Both the position numbers and the translations under genes were made by a program. From Dichotomocladium elegans (Eukaryota > Mucoromycota > Mucoromycetes > Mucorales > Lichtheimiaceae): a stretch of DNA of 64,000 bases. The notes under the pieces are model-generated. The model made no database searches and was not told where the DNA came from. It saw nothing but the letters and a program-made list of their open reading frames with translations. Of this stretch, positions 10,661 to 22,338 are shown in pieces. The stretch is from positions 248,001 to 312,000 of the forward strand of contig JAIXMN010000015.1 of assembly GCA_025716815.1 (NCBI GenBank), in the 5' to 3' direction. Each line of letters starts with the position of its first letter. Position 1 is the first letter of the stretch.

Positions 10661-13600
10661 TGATGAAAAACGCAAGAAAAAAATCACAAACGTCTTTTCA
10701 AACAACAAAAAAAAAATTGAAAAGGAATGAAAAATAGACCTCACCCAAAAAAAAATTCATAGTTCTTTTTTTTTTTTTAACCCATCCCTCTTTTTTTTTT
10801 TCTTTTGTTGTCTTTTTCCCCTTCTTTCTTTATTGGAGGATAAGAGCAAAACCTCTCGTCCTTCCCTTTCTAACTCCTCTCCTTTCTCTTGTCTCCCTTT
10901 TCAGCGATTCTTTATGATCCATTTCGTTCTTGCTTACCGTCCTGCCTTTCTTCCTTCTTTGCACCCATTAGAGATGTGGCGTGAATTAGGATAAATGGAA
11001 GATGCTGTATGCGGTCCATTTTTTTCTTTTAATTATGAAATAAAGAGAAAATGCCCAAGGAGCAGATAACCTGCGTTCCGACATGGCAGCACAAGTGGCC
11101 CGGATGAAGCATCCGTGAGTCGTACAAGACAATGATGTGATATTGTTTGCATTGTTATCCCACCCCGGCGTATTTATAGCGGCAACCACTAACTCTTCTG
11201 TATGATTCAATAAATCAGGGGACCTCAATTCTTCACCAAGATAGGCCATCTCTCATTTCTCGAGAAATTTTCTCCTTATCAGGATCATCCACCAATACAC
11301 CTACCGAGGATCCGATATATGGTTTGGGTCAATGCCAATGGAAGTACATATTCTTGGAGTGTCCCATACACATTGCACTACCGGCAACCGAAGAAAGTCC
11401 GCCAAAACTTTGATATCAGTCGGATCGCCGTCGTACCAGATCCGGGAATACCGTCAAGCGACTCGTGCGAGGACTGGCTTTCAGAGATCATCCTGCTAAT
11501 TATACGACTCCTGCACGTTTCAGCAAGGCCCTTGATCGATTCAACTGGTTTAAGGCACATATGAATAGTTCCAATGTGTGAGAATCCATTCGACGGAAAG
11601 TCGACGAGTGCCAAAAAACTCATTGCAGAAATGGTAAACACTAACCATGATAGTTAATTTTAGGGAAAGTATCATATTTATGGAATCACAATCGTCTTCT
11701 TGCCAAAGAATAACCAGCGAGAAATTCCAGCAGGATGTTATCGAACAGGATAGCAAATTGACGAGAATAGGAGTTTATCCTTCATGGAGAGATTCCAAGA
11801 GGCTACGACCGTAAACTTATGTCTCTGGGGGAGGGCGGCGGTAGGAGAATCGCAAAGGTATCTTTGGCCGGCGGCCAGGTCTGGGAAGGCAGATAACGAG
11901 AAACCAACTGGGCTGTATGCTGGCAAATAGAGACTAATGCAGCAGCTTTTGTTTATCACTGAGGGACAAATGATCACAGTTGACTTCGTATTGTCCTTGG
12001 AGGTTATAGGACGCAGCAGGACTGTACACAGGAACACAGCTCTCGGTGAGGAGTTGAGACAGAAGAGAGTTCAGGTAGGCGGTGCTGCGGGAATTGGAAT
12101 CAGAAAGAAAAAAAAATACGAGATACACTGGAAGAAGTGATAGACACCGAAGAAATAGTGATAGACATCAAGTAGATGCAGGTCAAAATAGAGTGAGGAG
12201 GGCAGAGGGAAGGAGCCGCTTCTCCACAATAAAGTGACCAGAGGTTGCGACAGCATGCAGTCTTATATCTGAACGCTTTCTGGTCCTCTCTCTTTTCTCC
12301 TGTTAACAAACTATGATGCATCTTGCTACTGCCCTTTCAGCGGCAATACAAGAAATGCTATGGATGCCTGATATTAGTTTGACACATTGCTTAGTACCGT
12401 ATCCACACCTACTCACTCAGATATTTGCAGCGCCTCGACTGCTAGGGGACAATATATGTGTTGTATGGCGGTGATGAATGTCCTGTATGGTCTAAGCTCA
12501 GATTTCCACATCACCTATGAAAGATACTCCTACTCTTTTGGACTCTCGACCATAGTCAAAAGAAGACAAGCAATTGACTGACCAATGATTCAGCTGTCCT
12601 GATAGACTTTTCTTAAAATAGGAATTGTTCTGCTACCACTTAATAAACAATCAGTCCTCTATTGAGTCTCACAGAATCTCTCTCTGACTCTTCTCACTAC
12701 TCACCAATCCCTGATTTTGCACTTACCAACAATGTTGACAGACAGGCTAATTTGAACAGTGGACATTTTGGACTTTTGAACATCCAAGGAGCTGGCTATC
12801 GATTAATTGGCTAACCAAATTAATGCAAAAGCATCCCGAGTTAAACAAACGGAACGCGCATTACTGTTTGATGAAAGATGCTGGTGTCGTCAAAGGCCAG
12901 TGTCGTTCTTGGCACGAGTGCTGAGACCGCGATAGACGTTTTTTTTTACAGCAGCTTAAGGTTTATAAAAGGACAGACAATCCAAAACGAATACTTGACT
13001 ATTCTTGTCACAGAGGGCAAACACAGACCCTGCCTCAATCCCCGCAAAGAAAGCGCGTATACAACGTGGACATTCCAGAGGGTCACAAGCATCCTTGTTT
13101 ATATTGTTCCCAGTGACAGGTTGTGGGTTGAGTGTAGACCCAAAAGATCGTCATACAAGAGGAATAGAGAATGCGTATAGTACATGGAACCATCATACAA
13201 GAAGAAACAGGAAAAAGCGTGTATTATATATTGAGGGTTACTAAGGAAGGAGCTTTGTTGACAACCGTCGTGATTGTATCGAGGTCGTCGGCCATACGGA
13301 TGACCCGTCACTGTAGCTACTGCCACAGGGGGCTGCCGATCGATCGAAATGAAGTAGGAGCCTATTGTTTCAAAGTGGTTCACTTTTGTCCAAAGAGACC
13401 AAATATGACTAGAGAGGATGTGCAGAGCCATAGTTCCCACTCTCAGCGGGGGTTGGCACTCGCGTCCACCAGCCAGCCGTCTATGAATGCATGGTTCATA
13501 AAGCAGATGCCAAGCGATCTTTTTTACGGAGAACCTGGTTTTACCATTTACTATCAACCTTCATGTGGTTGTCTCACTATGAAGTCCTGTAACTTGATTG

Positions 13601-13900
13601 ATGTCGCCATCACATTATTTCCTAGTAATTGGAAAAGGTTAGCAATTATTATGCTAGACGTCGATGGAGCTCCTACCTTTTAGGCAGCTGAAAGTACAGG
13701 GTGATCGATTGGTAGAGCAAAAGAGCACCAAACCGCAATCGCCGGAGTCAAAATACGGTCCACACATCCATATCATTTTTATCGATGTACGTACAGAGTA
13801 CGATGTTTTCGGGAAACAATGTCGCTGCGTTCCAGATCTTTACAATACAATTTATACATTTGGGAAACACTATGTATGATAGCGGTTCAAAACCATCCAT
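10661..13900. other. gene-poor intergenic region
   Basis: The first ~250 bases are A/T homopolymer-rich and likely the 3' UTR of the orphan gene. The rest holds scattered short open frames on both strands, none with a recognisable domain. Small direct repeats are visible: two ~17-bp copies around 12136-12172 (gtgatagaca core) and an imperfect ~40-bp tandem duplication at about 13151-13231 (catacaaga core). Confidence 0.4.
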
Positions 13901-15735
13901 TCATTCTATTGGCCGGTAACCTGTAACTAGGGGCATATCTGCTCCGGCACCATCCTCAGACTTCTCTAATACCGATAGGTCAAGCACCAGTTTTGCCGGC
14001 TTTTTGCTCAGTTTCATCGCAAAAGGTTCGAATATCTATAAAGAAAATAAAGTCATCACTCCACTTAGCCACCTATCCATCATTTATTATGGCTATCCTT
14101 ACGTTTTTCTTGATCATGTTAATTCCTTTTTTCTCGGCTTCCTCGAGCACTTGCTCAGCAGTCATCCCGATTTCCTTCGTGATCACCTAGATATAAAGTC
14201 ACATAGGACGCACATACAAACACATATATATATGCACATACGCTCTGCAACACTATACCTCATCGGTGAATATGACCTCGATCTCGTCCGGCGTCTGAAG
14301 GTCGCGAAGGCGAGCACGTATCCGGATTCCCATTTGTGTGATCTTGAGCTTTGAAAGCTTTCTTATTTTTGCATCTGCATGCACAATCTCGTGTTCAAAG
14401 GACCCCTGCCTTAGCAGCTCGCGCACTTCACGGACAGTTATCTCTGGTGGAGGTGGTGGTTGCGCTGCTGCTGCATCCGTCGGCGTAGAAAGGTCCAACT
14501 CAAGCATTCGGCTTTCCTGTTTTACCTTGACAGGATATTCGATTATATTATGTGTTGCGGCCCTTACCGCAGCATCCTCGAGTAATTCGAGTTCGTCGAC
14601 ATCCATATCATCTCCAAACTCATCGAATTCTCTGATATCATCTTTATAATGTTGATGCTGCTGCTGTCGCTGTTGTTGAAGTGAACCGGGCATCTGCGGT
14701 AATGTCGTTAATTGGGCAATTTGAGCAGGTCGTTCCTGACCTGCGACTGGATTTCCTGCTGCTGAAGTCGTCGGAGCAGGTGACTGGATGACGGCATTTC
14801 TTGGTGTCTGTCGAGGGGTGTCAACAGCCCTATTAATATATTCGGCATGAGCCCAGTCATGTAAGAATGCCCAAGATACATCAACTACTCACGGTATGGT
14901 GGGAGTAGGAGAGTTAATGCTACAAGAGATACAGAACGATTTTGGACGTTCAGTCATGCACTGGTCTAACCGCGTCCGTCCGGTGTATACTCACTTAAGC
15001 CGGTGCTTAAAGCGTCTCTCGAGCTCCTTGAGCATATTATTACCATAAAGTGCGGGAACCTGGCCACCCAATACCTTGACGTTGGATGGATCCAGGTACA
15101 AGAGGCCCTTTCTAACTTGGCAATTCTTTATATGAAGCTATCGTCCCAGAAGCAGCCACCCCCACGGGATATATATAATCTGAGCTTCTTTTTTTCAATT
15201 GCACAAACCGCTGATGCATGTGCCCTCTCTCTCTCTTCGAGACAGCACAGTCTTCTATTACCTTGCATCCAAACGGTGTTTTCAGGTCCAAATCTGATAT
15301 CCTCTTCAACTCAATACCGACCACCTGCGAGGTGCCATCGGTCAGCGTCCACCGAAGCATACCACGTGGGAACTTGATGTCCTCCTCCGAAGCACGTTGC
15401 ACATAAACCTGGCGGACAGCAGCAGCCGTGCTCATCTCATTCAGGAGAGACTGCGTCGAATGTGATAAATCGCGCGTGTCAATGATCTGAAGCACTGTAC
15501 CACGCGGCGCATAAATCTCAAGTGACTCCTTGCCGTAATGAGGAGGAATGCTCGGTCGACAGGTGTCGGCCATGTCTTTGTTGAGGAAGTCCTGGAGAAC
15601 AGCAAGATACATCTCTTCACAATCCTTAAATCGATCCGATCGCGATTGCTGCCATGTCGTAATATAATCTTCTCTGGGCTGTATGCCAAGGCGCGATTCG
15701 AATAAACGTAGAAGTGTGTATGTGTGATCGGCCAT
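13901..15735 (-). CDS. RMI1: RMI1, OB-fold subunit of the RecQ helicase-TopoIII-RMI complex
   Basis: Six exons in transcript order: 15735-15262, 15137-14995, 14919-14893, 14829-14259, 14186-14103 and 14035-13901. Phases are consistent, giving a predicted 477 aa. The N-terminal helical domain (residues ~1-70) is followed by OB-fold 1: GTVLQIIDTRDLSHSTQ, EEDIKFPRGMLRWTLTDG, KTPFGCKLHIKNCQVRKG and LYLDPSNVKVLGGQ. A Gln/Pro-rich linker with an acidic patch follows. The last ~130 residues (IRIRARLRDLQTPDEIEVIF onward) resemble the C-terminal OB2 of animal RMI1, which budding-yeast Rmi1 lacks. The protein stimulates dissolution of double Holliday junctions in the nucleus. The third exon is only 27 nt. 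Assignment of OB1 is strong; OB2 is by pattern and less certain. Confidence 0.9.
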
Positions 15736-18700
15736 GGCGGGTTGGTTATATGGCAAAAGGAGACCGAAGAATGGGGAATTTTCGTCCACACACACAAACA
15801 CACGCACGTTCCTCCCAGACTGATCATCCGCCCAATCAATCAACCCTTTCATCAAGCCCGCTAACACTTACCCCACCGCTGCATTCGCAATCCGTAAGAG
15901 GCATATAAAGAAGACAGCCGTTTTTGATTTTACCCCTTGGTTTTTCTTACGGTTAGTCCCACTTTTCCACCGATCAAGATTAGCGTTCAAACCGTTGTGT
16001 CACTTCAGCAGGCGCTGCTCTTAATTGAGTATATTGCACATATCATATCATACATAATTTCAAGACATATGCCATTTTTTTTTTTTGAATCGGCAAATAC
16101 GTACGGCTTGTTCGAAACGACGAGAATTTTCTTCAATAGGCGTGGCTGAAAAGAATTATTAATTGACGCAGTGGTGGCAAAGTATCCGAGTAGATGCACA
16201 AGCTCTATATCATGGCTTATCCTATCATCGTTCACAAGTTGACATTGCTATGGATGGAAGAAAAGCTCGAAGATAGGACCAGACAAATGTTTCTGGTAAT
16301 ACAAGCTTGAAGACAACGGCAAGTTTCGCAGAATCCGGCACTCCGCAAACGTATCCCACGCTGCTCTGCAAACTAAGATTCTTCGACTATCATTGTTCTG
16401 AAGGCTGATGATGGATCAACATTCATGACTCTCATTATTCCTGTATCCAGTCTAGTGTTTGCAAATAAGTGAAGATCCCGGCATACTACATTTTATAGCA
16501 CCTATGGGAAAACGAGAATAGAAGGCAGAGTCATGGCAATAAAGTCGTGAATGAATAAACTGTCAAGTCAATATGCTGCAAGGAAAAAAAAAAGGGAAAT
16601 TCTTAGGCTACTTTAGCATAGTACAGGTTTCTGGTGGGTTGACGCGTAGATAAGCACTTATCACCGATGCTAGCCATGTTTTACGCTCGTGGACTTCACC
16701 TCAAGCAAATTTGTATGTACCTCTTCTAGAGATATACAATTGCCTACAGGAATTCAATCATCTGGAAGTATACCGACAAGCAGCCGATAAAAGAAAAGCG
16801 AGCGCTTCGATGTCTCTTTGGTGCAAGCATTCTTAGTTTTGAAAAGTTACTTCCCTCAATCAGGGTGCCGCAGATGCAGCTTCATTATTTTCAAACATAC
16901 GCAACAACACATTGTCCAAGCGTCACAGAAACTATGCGAGGTTGGTATACTCAACCCAATCTCATCCTCTATGTTCCCTATCAAAATCTTAAATGCCACT
17001 GCCTGGTGCTCCGACAATATCGACTTTCCATTTGGTATCGAATATCCTTTAAAGAGCTGTTATATCCAGGGATGGATGCCTTCCGATCGCACACTTGTAT
17101 ATACGCACTGATATTTTTTACAGTGAATTGGTAAGCTCAATATGAGATAGCAATACATAATTACAAAGGGAGCAGATATCATTGAAAACGATCAAGGCAT
17201 GATTGTATGCAGACACACATCAAACGTGATACACCATCCAAACTCCTAATAATGGCCATTGTTGAAAAGAAGTACGAGAACTAAATCAAGGTGCACGCCT
17301 GCCTTATGGATCCATTTCTATAGGTCATTTCCGAGGACGAGCCTGATTACGTATGATCTATGTGGAAAGAATTGGTTAGAGAGGATAATTGTCGCAGATA
17401 AAACAAGGCCCTTTCATACCGGTTATCCTTGAAAACGTACGTGTGGCAAAATTGTGCGGCTCTAGCTTTGGGTTTGTAGGGCTTCTTTGGTTGGATATCC
17501 TGAGAACAGGCGAACTTGCTTATGTATTCCAGTTTGGTTGACTGGATTTACGGCCTTATATTGATCAGCTTAGTTTTCTTTTCTTTTTTTCTCTCCGTCG
17601 AGTTGGCTCGAGAAAACATGATTTTCATTTTCGCGACTGAATGCCAGCCGTTACATGATAGAAACGTCCAGTAGCGTCTCAGCATGATCCAGCTAGGAAC
17701 ATCACCAAGACCTTTTCAAGCCCAAGTAATTGTAGCTTCTAGTTTTTCTCCTTTTCAAAATTATTACAGCCGCAGCAAAAGGAAAGAGACGATATCAATC
17801 AGGCTAGCAAAAGAATGGGCATCTTACAAATATGCAATAATAACAAAGATCAGCTTCGCAACTCCCCAGACGAGTTTGAGGGTCTGAATCAAATGATAGG
17901 ATGCAATCAGATGCATCCTCTGAAGAAAATATATCTTCGAGTCAAATGTAAACTTCTTTTTTGGTTACTTAGTACGGTAGATAAATGATATATGAACATT
18001 CGTAGCAGCAACTAGCAGACTTCAATAACCTCAAATGATCGGGCTAAATGTAAAACCCCCTTCAGTAATTCTCCGATTGGGCAGAGCCATGCAAGGCCGC
18101 GAGAGGGGTTCCATTTCAGCCAATCCCAGTCCATTCACGCCCAGCAGAGTCGTGCACGATTCGCATTGAACATGTTGATCGAGTATAAAGTCTAATAGGA
18201 TCGATTCACGTCCAGACAAAGATTCTGATTGCAACGAAAAAGGGAAGCCTCGTTGGGGTAATACACTGCAGTGCTACTTTCTGTGTCATTGTACGAACAT
18301 CAGCTGCTTCTCCGACCTTTGATGGACGGGAGGGGGCGCATTTGTGTCCCGGAGGACTGGAATAGAAGAACCACGGCAGCAGAGAGTCGGGTCCGCACTA
18401 AAGGAGTAGTGCACGGGCCTGTGTACGAAGTCGCTGGGGCAATCGACGATGAAGTAGGGTAGAGGATGCTCGGCGTGGTTTCTCAAGCATTTAGAGTTTT
18501 TACATGTATCACGGTTACATTTGTATCCAAATTTATTTTACACAAAAACAAAAAAGAGATGCGACACAAAGAGAGAAAGGAGATAACGAGGGAGAACAAT
18601 ATATAAATACAGTAAGGATGGAGAGAGATATAGTAGAGAGGGCGGAGACCAAGTGAGAGAGAGATATAGAAAGAGAGAGGATGAAATACTAAATCTACAA

Positions 18701-18969
18701 TACACGAGTAAAAGGGGGACAGGAGGGGAGAGCTTATACAAGAATATATATAGAATGGTAGATGCGTTGGCATAAGCATAGTGAGCATGTATACAAGTTA
18801 ATATACTACTTATAGGAGCATGGATAGATACAACAAGAAATAAACAATAAACGGAAAAGCAAGGAGAATCGATAGAGATAAGAGGGGGCGTTTCCAAAAA
18901 CTCAGAGAAGTCTGTGGGTGAAGGAATGTTTTGGTTGGATGGTGATTTCAGCAAAAAAAGACGGGAAAA
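15736..18969. other. gene-poor intergenic region
   Basis: Between the start of RMI1 and the 3' end of the CSL gene I find only short, unrelated open frames with no domain signal (for example at 16818-17134 on the + strand). The last ~430 bases contain the purine-rich tract listed separately. Confidence 0.4.
18541..18735 (-). repeat. purine-rich tract (CU-rich in the CSL 3' UTR)
   Basis: On the + strand this ~195-base segment is dominated by GAGA, AAAG and ATATA steps. It lies ~235 bases past the CSL stop codon, so on the CSL transcript it would be a CU-rich stretch. Nothing shows whether it is transcribed. Confidence 0.45.
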
Positions 18970-21900
18970 TTAAAAGGAGTAGAATTTCCCGGTGCGGTAG
19001 ACGATACCGTCGCCACGTACCAAGAGGATTGGTAATCGCCTTGAGCCATCCTCTTCATCAACAGTAATGACGGGACTTGTGAGCAAATCTGAAAGATCAG
19101 GGGCAGAGCAAGTGATCGATTCGCGTGAACGATAATCTGTACGCGGGCCCTTGATATCGCCAAACCATACCGCTAGATCACGCGTCATGTTCTCTCCTTG
19201 GATCATCAGGTCGCCGTTGCTGTAGGGCGTGATTTGCGATATGACAGGAAAAGGTGTGATAGGCGTGGATGAAGACTGGTCGAATGCCATGAAAGGAGAG
19301 TTGAGACTCTGATTATCTTGGACGAGTGGAGGAGGTGTCCAAAAAGTGTACGTTGCGCAATCAGTACCCACAATGGTCCACACAGCAGCATCAGACACAT
19401 CTTCCGTCCAACAGGCACCGTCTTGCTGGGATGCATGGACAGAGTCCTGGCTACCACGGCGATGATCGGTAGAATTGGTTGAACCTCGTCTGGCTGACAA
19501 CGCAGGCACGTCATTAAGTGAATTGACGCGTCGGCGGTGATGGGCTGCTGCGATGGTGCTGCCATGGAGCTTAGCAGGAAGTGATGCAGGTTTTACAACG
19601 TCGCAGGATACTCGGCGCTTGCGGACCACCTTACCATCGCTCTCATGAGCCACCACGAAGTCATTGTTTTCGTTGCTATTTGCCTCTATCCAAGTTGCGG
19701 GGACATTGATATCCTTTGGCTGTGGTCGGCTAGTGATAATGGCTCGTGCAGTTGTCGTCTTGTGCATACCAACAACGTCGTTCAAGCACGCAAGGTACGT
19801 GATCGGTTGGCATGTCTGGGGTAGGACCCAGTCAGACGTATTGATTTCTGAGACTAGATCATGGCGGAAGTTGGCTTTCTTGCTATGTGCGATGGAAGGA
19901 TCTTGGACGATTTGAAAAGCGACTTTGTGTAATTGAGAAACAGGGTCACCGATGGCCTCGTCGCCACATTCGCCGCCCGTGGTCCCCGAGAGATCGTCTA
20001 ACCTGTTACCACCCAAGACCATGCTGCCCTTGTCCACCTTACGGATGACCATCACTGGAGATACGAGGCCGGTCGTCACGCACTGGAGGACGACAGCCTG
20101 ATTGTAGTGGATAGCAAGGGGCTGCTGAGAGGAATCAATCTGCATGGCGATGGCAGGTGGGGGCGGGTAGCTGGGGTTGGCGGGGTGATGTTTGAGCGGT
20201 GCGGTTGAAATATCCGGTGTGCGTGAGGTATCCACAATCCAGATTACGAAGGGATCCCATGATCCGGTACGAGCGACGAAGCAAGTACCGTTGGTGTTGG
20301 TACCACGTTTGGTCTGATCACCGGTGGAAACACCGAGATACTTAGTTGAGACCGTCTGGGATCGAATGCGATTGAACAAGGAAATGGTCGTGCCGTGGTG
20401 AATGCACACTAGAGGGGAACTAAAGCATTAGTGCCACCGCTCCTACATAAGGGGTATCATTGTAGCATGCTTACACTCCATATTTTTTACGCTCTGGCGC
20501 TTCTTGGAAGGCTTGCTGATAACTTTAATGCCTTTGCTGGCCAAAGCACCAAGCTGAATGCCATTACCAAGTTGCAACTTGACAAGCACTTCGACTCGCT
20601 TACGCTTCTCGTCGGCGTCGTTGATGTGGAGATGTTTGGAAACGCATTTGCCAGACATGGTGGTGTCACCCGAGGCAATTTCATTACTGGCTGCGGCTGC
20701 GGCTGCGGCTGCAGGACCTTCAAGGACGGCTCCATTGGAAGCATACCATTCGAGCACGCCAGGCTGACTTGTTGCTTCGCCTGAAATATGAATTGTTAGC
20801 TTGGGTGGGCTGAGTTTGCCAGAGGTATCTGAGTAAAAATTGTTGATGAGGTTATTGGGCTTGCCGTCCGGAGTCATGACACTAGTAGTCTCGTTAGTCC
20901 ACCAGGACGCACCAGAGAGGATGGTGGTGGGAGGCGGGCACAAGAACCTTAAAAAAAGGATGTTTTTGGTTGAGAAACAAATGGGTTTTCCCAAGTGAAC
21001 TTTCTTTTACCTCTTTTCGGTACCGTAACTCTTTTGCGCGACCTTGCTCGTCAGGATCATAATGGTGCGCTCGCCATTTCCGGAAGGATTGTGACTCATA
21101 AGGTACTGCTGAATATGTGGCTTCAGAACAGTGGCAGTGTTGGCTCCCTGGAGCATGCGTGCCGTGACGAGACTGCTTTTGGATGCACGAATACGTTGAG
21201 CATCTGTGCTGTTATTCCAAAGAGCGGTATTTGTAGAAGGACGAGGAACAGAAACTATTTGCTGAGCACCCCTTGGCAGAGCCATATCTTCGTCCTCCTC
21301 GAGAATGGTGGGATGATGATTCTGCGCATAGCCATGATGGTCATAAGTGGCATAGGTAGGTTGCACAGGCGTGACGGGCGGGGAAGGCGACGAAGAGGAA
21401 GAGGCGTTCGATGGTGAAATCGGCGGAGATTTTCCCCTATGCCTTGGACGAGTGGTGACATGTGTCTTGGCAGTGGGTTGCTCCATCAGCCAGTTGGTAA
21501 TAACAACCGGGGAAACAGTACCAGATACAGCGCCATATGTAGCGGTGTCCTCACACTGCTGTCGATTGTGGTGGAGCAGGTAGTCTGCCGACGAGGCTGA
21601 TGGTGACGAAGAAGCCAGCGTCAGCGGGTCTTCGTGGAACACGAAGGAGGCGTCCTTGTCCTCGTCGGCATTAAGGGCGTCGAGAAAGCTGGGTGTGAAA
21701 AAGGCGGGGGTGTTGGGTGAACCTGTTGAAGAGATAGTTGTGGTCTCGAGCTCTGGTCGTCCAAGTTCTGTGGTCGTCATTTTTTGCTGCTGCTGATGCG
21801 CTAGAGATCTGTCTAAAGGTAGACTGGCATTGCTGCTATTGCTATTTGAGGTGGCACTTGAGGTGGAGGATGACCATGACGAAGGCAGAGCCAGGAGGCG

Positions 21901-22338
21901 TTGTAGATCAACATCAAGTTCCTGCTTGACCGAGTCAACCGGATAGTAGTCCAGCTCACCCACCGCAACTGAATGCCGCCGCGATACGGCGTCAGTGAGG
22001 GGCAAGTGAGCGTCGAAGTTATATCGATCAAAATCAAAGGAATGGTCATAGTGGTGGATAGGTGCTGTCGGTGCTGTCGCGGTTGTCGATATGGGCCCTT
22101 GCTGCGAATACATGGCATCCAGGCGGAAATCAAAGCTCGAACCGGTTGTGGGGTTGTTATTAGGCATAATACAATCAGAAGAAGCATAGATAGATGCAGC
22201 ATTCAATGGTGGACTTGGAGAGGAGTACACATAGTCTGACCACACCGGCTGTGATGACGTTTTCGAAGCATCAGACACAAACTCTTGCTTCCTTTTGCGC
22301 GAATTAGCCAAAGCAGATATGTCGATTATTGAGGCCAT
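18970..22338 (-). CDS. CSL (CBF1/Su(H)/LAG-1 family) transcription factor, long fungal type
   Basis: Three exons in transcript order: 22338-21011, 20947-20475 and 20408-18970, predicted 1079 aa. The first ~390 residues are Ser/Pro/Gln/Thr-rich and probably disordered. The Rel-homology N-terminal domain then begins (RTIMILTSKVAQKSYGTEKR, FLCPPPTTILSG), followed by the beta-trefoil domain with the family signature GTTISLFNRIRSQTVSTKYL, VIRKVDKGSMVLGG and DPVSQLHKVAFQI, and a C-terminal IPT-like domain (WFGDIKGPRTDYRSRESITC). Fungal CSL proteins such as S. pombe Cbf11/Cbf12 bind GTGRGAA-like sites and act in cell adhesion and cell-cycle control without Notch. Inserts relative to animal CSL include a poly-Ala run in exon 2 and acidic loops inside the trefoil. 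The long N-terminus fits the fungal F2 class. Confidence 0.93.

Noticed and set aside
13099..13683. Overlapping 152-aa (-) and 170-aa (+) open frames
   Set aside because: They overlap on opposite strands, show no conserved motif and include a local tandem duplication; neither can be supported.
14021..14035. tRNA B-box-like GGTTCGAAT
   Set aside because: It lies at an exon-intron junction of RMI1, and no A box or cloverleaf could be formed around it.
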